Source: Miscanthus floridulus (Eukaryota; Streptophyta; Magnoliopsida; Poales; Poaceae). From it: a DNA stretch of 64,000 nt. The DNA lies in contig NC_089598.1 in the NCBI RefSeq assembly GCF_019320115.1, forward strand, positions 81,054,059 through 81,118,058, read 5' to 3'. A program made the position numbers and the translations under genes. Under the pieces are notes generated by a model. It was not told where the DNA came from. It was given only the letters and a program-made list of their open reading frames with translations, and made no database searches. Of this stretch, positions 1-10,300 are shown one piece after another; position 1 is the first letter of the stretch, and each line of letters starts with the position of its first letter.

Positions 1-422
1 TGAATATCAAAGTTGTTCATAAAGATACTCTAAACATGTTTAAGCAATTTGCAAGGTCATTCAATCATTTCATGTAGTAGTCACTCATAGGGCTAGTTAG
101 TGTAATCACAAGAAAGCTTAAGTGTTGGTTCATGAAATGCAACCATGAACAAGGTCCTATTTGCTACCCTAGGTGTTGCTACATGTTTGTGTGACTCACA
201 TCCACCAAGTACATGTGTCCACTCATGAACATATGCATAGACACATGGAGACATGAAATAACGAGAAAAGTTGCATATGTTTAAGAAACATGCGATAATA
301 AGCAAACGTTGCAGATGTTTCAATCCAATGTTTCAAGTGTCAAAGCTTATATATGAATGCTTTATGATCATGCTCATGCTATGCAAGTCAAGTTATGCAA
401 GGCTAACACCCGAGGTGTTACA
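1..422 (-). mobile_element. Right end of a gypsy-like LTR (partial)
   Basis: The AT-rich block ends in AGGTGTTACA, the same terminus as the right end of the gypsy LTR at 11130 (AGAGGTGTTACA), and a few short stretches just inside are also similar. It abuts CTAAA, part of the GGGACTAAAGG repeat of the neighbouring CACTA element, so the LTR probably inserted into that subterminal repeat. The rest lies off the left edge, so the family and target duplication cannot be confirmed. The short open frame inside it has no protein character. Confidence 0.55.
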
Positions 423-429
423 CTAAAGG

Positions 430-560
430 TCACACCTTTAGTCCCAGCTGGTGGTGGCGCCCGGGACTAAAGGTTTTTTTAGTCCCGGCTGGTGGTGGCG
501 CCCGGGACTAAAGGTTTTTGGCGGGCGGCCAAACTGCAGTTTCGCTGCCCGCCAATTCAT
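430..560. repeat. CACTA subterminal palindromic repeats (left)
   Basis: There are two copies of a self-complementary unit of the form TTTAGTCCCGGCTGGTGG...GCGCCCGGGACTAAAGG. They are followed by GGCGGGC...CTGCAGTTTCG...CCCGCC, a motif that also occurs at 59400-59500 in the second CACTA. Such arrays are the usual transposase-binding ends of CACTA elements. Confidence 0.75.
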
Positions 561-654
561 TAGGATTTTAATATATTTCTTTTTACACAACTGATAAAAG
601 GATAGTTAATTGCACAGAAAATTAAATAAAAGACATAAAAATATTTTAAAAAAA

Positions 655-1699
655 GGGTAAAGTATAATTTACACCCTCCAACTATCGTCAAAGTATAGAT
701 TTTAACCTCGAACTTCAAAACCGGATAACTTTGGTCCTCTAACTCTTGAAAAAGTTCAACTTTCATCCTTCTGAGCGGTTTTGCGTATGAACAGTACTTT
801 TGATATTTCCAGGAGGCGTCGAAATTTTATATTATTTTTTAAGCATCGTAACGTCCTCAAATGAAAAAACTCAAAACTACAAAGTTGTAGATCTCATTGA
901 GAGCTACAACTTTGGTATAAAAAGTATTTTCATTTAACTCCATACAAATAATATATTAGTGCTCTAATGCGGGAAGCGCTAGTTGGCGATTATTATGGTG
1001 CTGAAATTTTATATTATTTTTTCGAGCATCTTACTGTCCTCAAATGAAAAAACTCAAAACTACAAATTATAGATCTCATCGAGGTCTACAATTTACATAT
1101 AAAAATTATCTTCATCTGCCATCGTATTGAAGGGTTTTCTATTTTTTGAAATTAGAGTCTCATCACGCGACAATATATTTTGCCACGTGATGAGACTCTA
1201 ATTTCAAAAAATAGAAAACCCTTCAATACGATAGAGGATGAAGATAATTTTTATATGTAAATTGTATACCTCGATGAGATCTACAACTTTGTAGTTTTGA
1301 GTTTTTTCATTTGAGGATAGTAAGATGCTCGAAAAAATAATATAAAATTTTAGCACCATAATAATCGCCAACTAGCGCTTGCCGCATTAGAGCACTAATA
1401 TATTATTTGTATGGAGTTAAATGAAAATACTTTTTATACCAAAGTTGTAGCTCTCAATGAGATCTACAACTTTGTAGTTTTGAGTTTTTTCATTTGGGGA
1501 CGTTACCATGCTTAAAAAATAATATAAAATTCTGGCGCCTCCTGAAAATATCAAAAGTACTGTTCATACACAAAACCGCCCAGAAGGATGAAAGTTGAAC
1601 TTTTTCAAGAGTTGGAGGACCAAAGTTATCCGATTTTGAAGTTCGGGGTTGAAATCTATACTTTGACGATAGTTGGAGGGCGTAAATTATACTTTACCC
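655..1699. mobile_element. Foldback Mutator-like MITE with 9-bp target duplication
   Basis: This is a 1045-bp near-perfect inverted repeat. Two arms of about 510 bp meet at a short loop near 1165-1190. The ends read GGGTAAAGTATAATTTAC and its inverse. The flanks are TTAAAAAAA at 646-654 and TTAAAAAAA at 1700-1708, a 9-bp duplication as expected for Mutator-like elements. There is no coding capacity; the ORFs within are palindrome artefacts. It sits in the 3' region of the CACTA: the flanking sequence continues across it when compared with the uninterrupted relative at 59540-59720. Confidence 0.85.
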
Positions 1700-1879
1700 T
1701 TAAAAAAATATAGATTCTATTTTGCTTTATTGCACATAGGAAAATTATGTGACCTAAAGTTTTAATTTTTTTAACAAGTTTTAAAACACAATATAGTGTT
1801 TAAATTACTATTTCGATAATGCAAAAATATAGTGTTTAAATAAATTCAGAAAAACTCTTGTGTTTCGACTGGAATTTTA

Positions 1880-2028
1880 TTTTCACATCATTTGAATGTG
1901 ACATAATCCCACCATCAAACATAAATTTGTTTTCACATCATTTCAACGTGACATAATCCCAACATCAAACATAAATTTGTTTTCACATCATTTCAACGTG
2001 ACATAATTCAACATCAAACATAAATTCA
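1880..2028. repeat. Three tandem copies of a 50-bp repeat
   Basis: The unit begins TTTTCACATCATTTCAACG and restarts at 1880, 1930 and 1980, with a few substitutions between copies. The second CACTA has only a single related unit (about 59767), so the amplification is specific to this copy. It lies just downstream of the transposase stop. Confidence 0.8.
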
Positions 2029-2079
2029 CAATTATTACATAATATCTCTAATACACACTATTGAACATCAATATATATA

Positions 2080-3423
2080 TCAAGCGGGCATAGTAATGAA
2101 CTTCTTCTTGACGTATGTCCCTTGGTTATGATCGCACCGTAACCATGGAGTGTCCTCATCGTTTAGCTGGATGCTAGGGTCTTTGTTCACTGTGAAGGGT
2201 GAAATTCGGTCATCCTTTTCATAATCTTCTGACATGTCTGACTTGTCTTTGATTCCAACGATGTTTCTTTTTCCTAAAAGAACTATGTGGCGCTTTGGCT
2301 CATCATTGATTGGGTGGTTGTCGTTTTTCCCTCTCTTCGGTTTTGTAGACATGTCCTTGACATAGAACACCTGAGTCACATCCTTCGCAAGGACAAACGG
2401 TTCGCCTTTGTACCCAATATTGTTGAGGTCCACTGTTGTCATTCCATACTAGTTGTCGACTGCTACGCCGCCTCCAGTCGTCTTTACCCACTGGCACTTG
2501 AACAAAGGTACCTTAAAATGAGATGCATAGTCTAGTTCCCATATCTCCTCTATACGGCCATAGTATGTTTGCTTGTTCCCACTAGGGTCGGTGGCATCTA
2601 TGCGGACACCACTGTTCTAGTTGGTGCTCCTTTTATCTTGTGCTACTGTGTAAAATGTATTCCCATTTATCTAGTACCCTTTGTATGTGAGGATATGCCA
2701 CGACGGCTGCCTAGCCAACAAATATAGCTCCTCATCAATACTCTCATCACCTTGACATTCTTTTCGCAACCAGTCGCTAAAAGTTTCCATGTGCTGACGC
2801 GTAATCCATGCTTCAGACTTCCCTGAGAACTCAGATCGGAGGAGGTTATTGTGTGTCTCGATATACGGATCTACCAAGGAGGAGTTCTGTGGAACTGTGT
2901 AGTATGCTTTATTGAAATAATCATCACCCTTACCAATATATGTTTTCTTCCCTAGTGTCCCCTTTCCACTTAGTCTCCCCTCGTGTCGCGATTCAGGAAC
3001 ACCAATCGGGTTAATATCGGGAATGAAGTCAATATAGAACTCAATGACCTCCTTTGTTCCGTAGCCCTTAGCGATGCTTCCTTTTGGCCGAGCACGGTTG
3101 TGAACATATTTTTTCAGGACTCCCATAAACCTCTCAAAGGGGAACATATTGTTTAGGAACATAGGACCAAGAATAGTAATCTCCTTTACCAGATGAACTA
3201 GGAGGTGTGTCATGATATCAAAGAAGGAAGGAGGGAACACCAACTTAAAGCTGACAAGACATTGAACCACATTATTCTATAGTTTCGCTAGATCCGTTGG
3301 ATCGATTGCCTTCTAAGAAATTGCATTGAGGAATGCACATAGCTTCATGGTGGCTAGACGTACATTTGGCGGTAGAATTCCTCTTAATGCAACTGGAAGC
3401 AATTGAGTCATGAGCACGTGGCA
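2080..3423 (-). pseudogene. CACTA transposase, C-terminal half
   Basis: Minus-strand translation matches the C-terminal part of grass Tnp2-type CACTA transposases. It has a DUF4218-like segment (FPPSFFDIMTHLLVHLVKEI, then ERFMGVLKKYVHNRARP and GVPESRHEGRLSGKGTLGKK) followed by a DUF4216-like segment (VDLNNIGYKGEPFVLA) and a terminal stop at 2080. In-frame stops interrupt it, for example TAG after VVQ-distal sequence near 3275-3315 and another just before the MTTVDLNN segment, so no intact protein is made. The frame continues from the N-terminal half at 11136 across the gypsy insertion. The enzyme would have excised and inserted CACTA copies in the nucleus; this copy cannot. Confidence 0.82.
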
Positions 3424-3428
3424 GTCAT

Positions 3429-4715
3429 TGTGGCAGAACCTCCTAAGGAATCAGGCCCACATGCACCTATCGTCGTCTTAACAGACCTCGGATAGCGTAC
3501 ACGAGTTCCCAACAACTCAACAGGTCTGTCGGGTGTCCTCGGGAAACCCGAATCATCCACGATTCTCTTTTCAAACAGGATCCCAATCACAGTCATTGCA
3601 GATTACAACAGTTTATTCAAATATATACCAGAGTAAAAGATAGCAGAAGTCTTAAGATAACATAATTACAAACCAGTTGTTTTCAAACTTACAATACCAT
3701 AAGTGTCATACAACCATAGTAGCGGGATAATATTACATTAACTTTATTTATCATACAAACTAGCGCCTTGTCCAAAGGCCATTCATTATTCCTCATCATC
3801 GTTGACATCAAACACCGACATGTAGCAGGGACCAAAACAAGCCTGCGCATGCGACTCACCTGCAACAAGGGTTAACAAACCCTGAGTACAAAAGTACTCA
3901 ACAAGACTAACCCGACGTAACGGGGTTTAAGACTTTGGAGATGCAGGGGTTTGGGGCAAGGTAAGGATGTAGCAAGATTCAAAAGTTCTTTGCCAAAAGC
4001 TTACTATTCTTCATTCTATTTTCAAGTTTTACCACTAAGTACCTTTTGTTCATTAACTCAAACTAAATGTACATTTCTTGTATTCCATTCATTCTCATTC
4101 CATTCTTTTCTCATATTTTAGTAATTCACCAGTACTATATTGCTTCTGTAATGAATCAAGTCTAAATAACCGCGGAGCACCAGCAATTCGAATTGATTCA
4201 AGTCCCAGCTGAGGATTCCTTATCACACGACATATGTAGAACTCAATCTTGCATATATCAACCTTGCTACCGGATCCTCCTATACTAAGCTGTCTCCACG
4301 CCACCCGAGAGTACAGCACACCTCAAATCTAGCCACATTCCAGCCACGAGGGTACACGCTACTCCCGCCATCTCTCCACTCCCAGTGCGCGGGCATTCGT
4401 CTTAGTATCAGATTAGCCGAAGTAGGCTTACCGGAGTATGTGACCAGTACTACAAAGTGTCTCGTTCAGAAGATCCACAATGAGTAGCCTTTAAGCGACA
4501 TAACCGGCAACATTAGCCAACATTCAAGATAAGTTATCCGACTAGTCTCTAGTTCATTCTACATTCTTTATTTCTTTGGCCAGTATGCCATCTTTGATTG
4601 TATCGAAACTTTTACTTTGAAAGCCTACCATAAAGCATACTAAGCATTCTACGCCTTTGTAAATGAAAACATCTTCAAGGATGGAAACAATTATCAAGGT
4701 AGATAATGCATCAAG
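3429..4715 (-). repeat. Truncated 3' LTR of the gypsy element
   Basis: It is collinear with the right LTR from 7367 to 8912, apart from the 260-bp duplication present only on the right. Similarity stops abruptly after GATAATGCATCAAG at 4715, where protease-region sequence begins. This edge is the deletion junction. Confidence 0.85.
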
Positions 4716-6283
4716 ACTATTTCCACTGTACTCTTAGGAAAGGGAAGTTGGATGAGAAGTTGGGTTTTACTGTTAGGTGCATTTACCCTTATGGTTCTAC
4801 GCAGGACATCGATGATAGCCCCGTGTTGAGTTAACCAGTTCATACCAAGGATCACATCTATATCTTGATCCTTTAATATCAGCATATTGGTAGGGAACTC
4901 ATAACCTCCCAAATCAATAGGTACATGTTGAACTACCTCCCTTATACAGATTCGTCCCCCAGGCGACTGTATATGATAGGGTTCTTTTGTTTCCCCAATA
5001 GCTATCCCATGCTTCACAACAAATGTACGATTGATGAATGTATGGGATGCACCAGAATCAAATAAGGTAATTGCAGGATGCTTAGCAATGGGAAACATAC
5101 CCATCATAACAGGTTCTCCATCTGGAATAGATTCCACTTGCGTATAGAATACCCTTCCAGTTTGCTTCTCAGCCGGGCCCTTTTGATGGTTCTGAACATT
5201 GCCCTTGTACTGATTCTGAGATTGATTAACAGGGGCTTTGGGTGCATCAGGATTGTTCTTCCTAGGATACGGACATTCTCGAGAAAAATGTCTGGGTTTA
5301 CCACAATTATAGCATGGAAAGTTGTGATTCTAGGGAGTAGCATTGTGGTTTGCATTATTTGTATTGCTCTGCTGCTGCGGTGCCTGATGAGTGTAAGGCG
5401 TATTAGTTGCAGGGCGAATGAAGATTTGCTGCCTGCTTTGGCCTTGCTATGGGCGGAATGGCGTACGGCCATGATTCTGAGGATGGTATACTATCTTCTG
5501 ACGCTTGCCACTTGATGATCCAGAAGCAAATATTTTCTTCTTCTTCGCCTCTTTGTGTCGGCGGTAATTCTCTTCCGAAGCGATAGCAATGTTGATTGTC
5601 TCATGGTAAGTTGCATTACCATAGGCTGCCATCATTGTCTGAAGTTTAGTGTTCAAGCCTCTAAGAAAATGATTATTTTTCTTCCTGTCAGTATTCACAT
5701 ACTCAATAGCATACTGCGACAGGTGGTTGAAACGCCCAACATAATGCATCACCGGATGCTCCCCTTGCTTAAGAGCCAAGAACTCTTCTAACTTCATGGT
5801 CATCACACTGTCTGGAATATAGTGTGCCCTGAAGGCATCCTTGAACTCCCTCCAGTTGATTTGGTGACCAGTGGGCTGTACTGCTACCAAATTTGCCCAC
5901 CAGGCACCAGCAGCTCCTCAGAGTTGCTGTGCCGCAAACCTTGGTTTTTGAACCTCAGTACAGTGGATCAGCTCGAACTTTTGCTCTATTGTCCTAAGCC
6001 AACCATCAGCTTCTAAAGGTTCGTCTGCCTTAGAGAACACAAGCGGATGTGTGTCAGTAAAATCCACATAAGTTGACTCGTCATTTCCATTACGACGGCC
6101 ACAATGAGGGTATGGTGCCTGCTGGTTCTGTGCCAACTCCCTTAACAGCCTGGCATTCTCTGCCATTACATTGATGAGTGCAGCTATGGCATCTGCCATA
6201 GTCGAGGGCATTGGTGGAGGATTTGGGCACTCATCATCGTCATGCGAGCCACTAGCACCAGTTCGGGTGATAGGACGAGGCAT
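4716..6283 (-). pseudogene. Gypsy gag-protease, truncated
   Basis: One minus-strand frame runs from ATG at 6283 to the deletion junction. It begins with a basic MPRPITRT segment and a Pro-rich linker (MADAIAALINVMAENARLLREL). A capsid-type region follows (INWREFKDAFRAHYIP, then FLALKQGEHPVMHYVGRFN). Next come a CCHC knuckle CYNCGKPRHFSREC near 5275-5316 and an aspartic protease with intact catalytic LFDSGASHTF and the flap/ILGMNW region. Three in-frame stops break it: TGA at 5918-5920, TAG at 5447-5449 and TAG near 5330. The frame ends in LTR sequence. A 3' splice site (TTTCTCTAACAG) lies immediately before the ATG. Gag would package element RNA; this copy is non-functional. Confidence 0.85.
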
Positions 6284-7061
6284 CTGTTAGAGAAACACAT
6301 TTACTTACATTATTCTTTATTCAAAGCTTTTTAAAAGGTTTCATGCTACAAAGGGTTCTTATTTAAATTATATGTCTTGTATCCCACAAGACAACCCTGG
6401 TTTTCTAGGAAAGCAGTAAAGGAACTACTACTACTCCCAGCTTTTAGTCTTCGGCATCCGTGCCCGTATCGGACGAAACCTCATCTTCATCTGAGAAATA
6501 CACTAACTCCTCAGGATCCTCCTCCTCTTCTTCATTCTCGACTTCTCCTGGATCTACAATCATTTCTTCATCGGTAACTTCACCATCCCCATGAGGAGGA
6601 TGAAGTTGAGCATACAGCATATGGACATTCTCATGCAGAATGGCATTGTCCATCTCCAGGTCCTCTACGTAGAACTCCAACTCATTGACGCGTTCATTGG
6701 CCGCATCTTCTCGTGTCCAGGCTTCATTCCACAGCTCCATAGTCATGGTGATACCCCTTTGCATTTCCGCCAGCTCTTCTTGGTCTTTGGCATGAGGTCG
6801 ACAAAGAGTGTTGAGCTCCTTGTTAAGGTTCTCGATGTTGGCGGGGTTGCTCGAAGATCCTTCCTCTCCTAGGTTCTTGGAACTTCCTTCACCAAGCTCG
6901 TGATTTCTTGGTGCCAATTGGTGACGCGGGACTCCATGAGGTCCGGTGGACTTGCGTGCGGTTTTCTTGGTCTTTGCCATAGCCTGTAGAATTTAGGGTA
7001 GGACTATAAGAATAGCTTGAGGATAACGGAGGTTAGCAAGAATGGGATGGACATTACTTAC
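6284..7061 (-). other. Predicted leader intron of the gypsy element
   Basis: On the minus strand a consensus donor GG|GTAAGT (exon ends at 7062) and a pyrimidine-rich acceptor TTTCTCTAACAG|ATG (exon starts at 6283) frame a 778-bp interval. It contains the complete H3-tail-like ORF. Splicing would place the LTR leader directly on the gag ATG; unspliced RNA would present the leader ORF first. This is predicted from splice-site consensus only. Confidence 0.5.
6444..6980 (-). CDS. Leader ORF with histone H3 tail-like N-terminus
   Basis: This is an uninterrupted 178-codon ORF between the primer-binding site and gag, in a different frame from gag. After the initiator Met the protein begins AKTKKTARKSTG and, four residues on, PRHQLAP. 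Histone H3 begins ARTKQTARKSTG and, three residues on, PRKQLAT. Ten of the first 12 positions match, including K4, T6, A7, R8, K9 and S10. The middle (about residues 45-125) is heptad-like and helical (LNKELN, ELAEMQ, VNELEFYVEDLEMDNAILHENVHML). The C-terminus (about 130-178) is strongly acidic with Glu/Asp runs. No histone fold, zinc finger or catalytic motif is seen. The ORF lies wholly within a predicted intron (donor GTAAGT at 7061-7056, acceptor AG at 6285-6284). Function is unknown; mimicry of H3 is an inference. Confidence 0.7.
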   Translation of the reverse strand: MAKTKKTARKSTGPHGVPRHQLAPRNHELGEGSSKNLGEEGSSSNPANIENLNKELNTLCRPHAKDQEELAEMQRGITMTMELWNEAWTREDAANERVNELEFYVEDLEMDNAILHENVHMLYAQLHPPHGDGEVTDEEMIVDPGEVENEEEEEDPEELVYFSDEDEVSSDTGTDAED

Positions 7062-7352
7062 CCAACCACTATTAAGGGGAATTATTATGCAATGTGCTCA
7101 AGCATGATGCATGAATCGATCTTACGAATCTAAGTACAAAAGATTAATATAATCATAAGTACTAGATTTTTAATACATAGGACAAACCTAATCATATTAT
7201 CCACCACAAACTTTTCAAATAAGTCCGGATCGAGTCTAGATCAAAGGAAAGAAGAAAGAAATTTAAACTTTAAAATATCAAGTTTACTTTCTTTGATCCA
7301 AATCATTTTGAAGGTTTTCCAAAGTAACCTACAATGATCTTAGATGGGAACT

Positions 7353-7364
7353 GCTCTGATACCA
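7353..7364 (-). promoter_or_regulatory. Primer-binding site (tRNA-Met type), gypsy element
   Basis: Plus-strand GCTCTGATACCA is the inverse of TGGTATCAGAGC, complementary to the 3' end of initiator tRNA-Met. It lies two bases inside the right LTR and fixes the minus-strand orientation of the element. Confidence 0.9.
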
Positions 7365-7366
7365 GC

Positions 7367-10300
7367 TGTGGTAGAACCTCCTAAGGAATCAGGCCCACAT
7401 GCACCTATCATCGTCTTAACAGACCTCGGATAGCGTACACGAGTTCCCAACAACTCAATAGGTCTATCGGGTGTCCTTGGGAAACCCAAATCATCCACGA
7501 TTCTCTTTTCAAATAGGATCCCAATCACAGTCATTGTAGATTATAATAGTTTATTCAAATATATACCAGAGTAAAAGATAGTGGAAGTCTTAAGATAACA
7601 TAATTACAAACCAGTTGTTTTCAAACTTATAATACCATAAGTGTCTTACAACCATAGTAGCGGGATAATTCGTCTTAACAGACCTCGGATAGCGTACACG
7701 AGTTCCCAACAACTCAACAGGTCTGTCGGGTGTCCTCGGGAAACCCGAATCATCCACGATTCTCTTTTCAAACAGGATCCCAATCACAGTCATTGCAGAT
7801 TACAACAGTTTATTCAAATATATACCAGAGTAAAAGATAGCGGAAGTCTTAAGATAACATAATTATAAACCAGTTGTTTTCAAACTTACAATACCATAAG
7901 TGTCATACAACCATAGTAGCAGGATAATATTACATTAACTTTATTTATCATACAAACTAGCACCTTGTCCAAAGGCCATTCATTATTCCTCATCATCGTT
8001 GACATCAAACACCGACATGCAACAGGGACCAAAACAAGCCTGCGCATGTGACTCACCTGCAACAAGGGTTAACAAACCCTGAGTACAAAAGTACTCAACA
8101 AGACTAACCCGACGTAACGGGGTTTAAGACTTTGGAGATGTAGGGGTTTGGGGCAAGGTAAGGATGTAGCAAGATTCAAAAGTTCTTTGCCAAAAGCTTA
8201 CTATTCTTCATTCTATTTTCAAGTTTTACCACTAAGTACCTTTTGTTCATTAACTCAAACTAAATGTACATTTCTTGTATTCCATTCATTCTCATTCCAT
8301 TCTTTTCTCATATTTTAGTAATTCACCAGTACTACATTGCTTCTATAATGAATCGAGTCTCCATAACCGCAGAGCACTGGCAATTCGAATTGATTCAAGT
8401 CCCAGCTGGGGATTCCTTATCACACGACATATGTAGAACTCAATCTTGCATATATCAACCTTGCTACCGGATCCTCCTATACTAAGCCGTCTCCACGCCA
8501 CCCGAGAGTACAGCACACCTCAAATCCAGCCACATTCCAGCCACGAGGGTACACGCTACTCCCGCCATCTCTCCACTCCTAGTGCGCGGGCATTCGTCTT
8601 AGTATCGGATTAGCCGAAGTAGGCTTACCGGAGTATGTGACCAGTACTACAAAGTGTCTCGTTCAGAAGATCCACAATGAGTAGCCTTTAAGCGACATAA
8701 CCGGCAACATTACCCAACATTCAAGATAAGTTATCCGACTAGTCTCTAGTTCATTCTACATTCTTTATTTCTTTGGCCAGTATGCCATCTTTGATTGTAT
8801 TGAAACTTTTACTTTGAAAGCCTACCATAAAGCATACTAAGCATTCTACGCCTTTGTAAATGAAAACATCTTCAAGGATGGAAACAATTATCAAGGTAGA
8901 TAATGCATCAAGTAGGTAACATTTGAATTAAACAACTTAATGCAATAAGTAACATAGGTGATAAACTTTTCAAAGTAAACAAGGTAAGGGCTTAATGCAT
9001 AAACCGGGGCTTGCCTTCGTTGACGATCTCAGGTTCCGGGTCAGTACCACAGTTATCGAATCCCGTGACAACCGGGGATTCTTCCAGAACTTGCTCAACT
9101 AGAATCGTTTCGTTCTCGGGTTCTACACAAAATGATAACATATGCTTTAACATGATGATAATGTAAACATGATGCTTTCACGGTACATGAAATGTAAAAA
9201 CACCCGCAAATGATTTTATTTCACGGTACAGTTGCAAGCCAACAAAACCAACTTGCAATCCTACCATTAAGAACCACACATGTGACTTGACCAAATGGAT
9301 CTTGAAACCCTACTAGTCACAAAACATGACCAAAACAAGATCCAACACTAATCAAACACTTAGGGTTTGCTTTTATTTATTTTTGAATTAATTTGGAATT
9401 AAGCCCAAAAATGAACTTGTTCCAAATGACCTGAAAATTTTATGTAAGATTCCTCATGACAAATTAGTGTACCAAAACAAATTTCATAATTTTTGGAATT
9501 ATACAGTGACCTACAAAAATCATGGAAATTACATTTTTCAATTAATGGACTGAATATTTGAACATTAAAAATTTATTCAAATTTCAAGTTTCAAATTTTT
9601 AAATCGTACTAGAACATGTACAGAAGCTACACACAAAATTTCAGAATTTTTGGAGCTATCATGAATTTCCTACAAATTCCCAAATTTTCAGCACTATTCA
9701 CAAATTCAGAAAATAAAAATCAACACTGTTCTTCTTCCTCACTCGCACTGACAGCCAGGCCCCACTGTCAGTGACTCAAAGCTAACACACGGCGGCGTGG
9801 TCAGTTCCGATCGGCAAAATGCGCCGGCGGTGCTTCTCCGGTGAGATGGACTGCACCAACGTGACCTACACCATGTCGCGAATCTAACCCAACCCTTAGA
9901 TCAGCAACAGGCACACCAGATAGAACCCTACGCCGGCCATGGCGGCTCAGACCCGACGGCGGTCGATGTAGCTATGGCTACGGTGCAGTAGAGTCAAAAG
10001 AAAGGCGAGCATCACGCTCCGGAGCTCACCGTGATCACGAGGGTGTACTTGGTGTAGACAGAGGCGTACTGAATCGCCCTGGCCACGGTGAGGTGGGTCG
10101 CGGCGGAGCTTCGGCCGGACTCGGGGAAGACAACGTCACACGGTGGCGCTAGACGTCCAGGAGCAACACGACCAGGCTTGGGAGGAGCAGGAAGACGAGA
10201 CAGAGCTTCTGGCGGACGCTACTGACTCCAGACGCTATGACGGCGGTGAATTTTGCGAGCGCAGCGAGGTCGTCGGCGGCGAGCAGAGGCAGGAAAAGAG

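Noticed and set aside
1880..2028. Possible CRISPR-like array
   Set aside because: The three 50-bp units are directly adjacent with no spacers, and this is a plant nuclear genome.
7353..7364. tRNA gene signal
   Set aside because: The tRNA-Met complementary string is a primer-binding site beside an LTR; no cloverleaf or A/B boxes.
3408..7793. The same 60-residue frame (MTVIGILFEKRIVDD...) at 3408, 7340 and 7590 on the minus strand
   Set aside because: It lies in the LTR and its duplication, so repetition reflects LTR copying; it has no domain and no start context.
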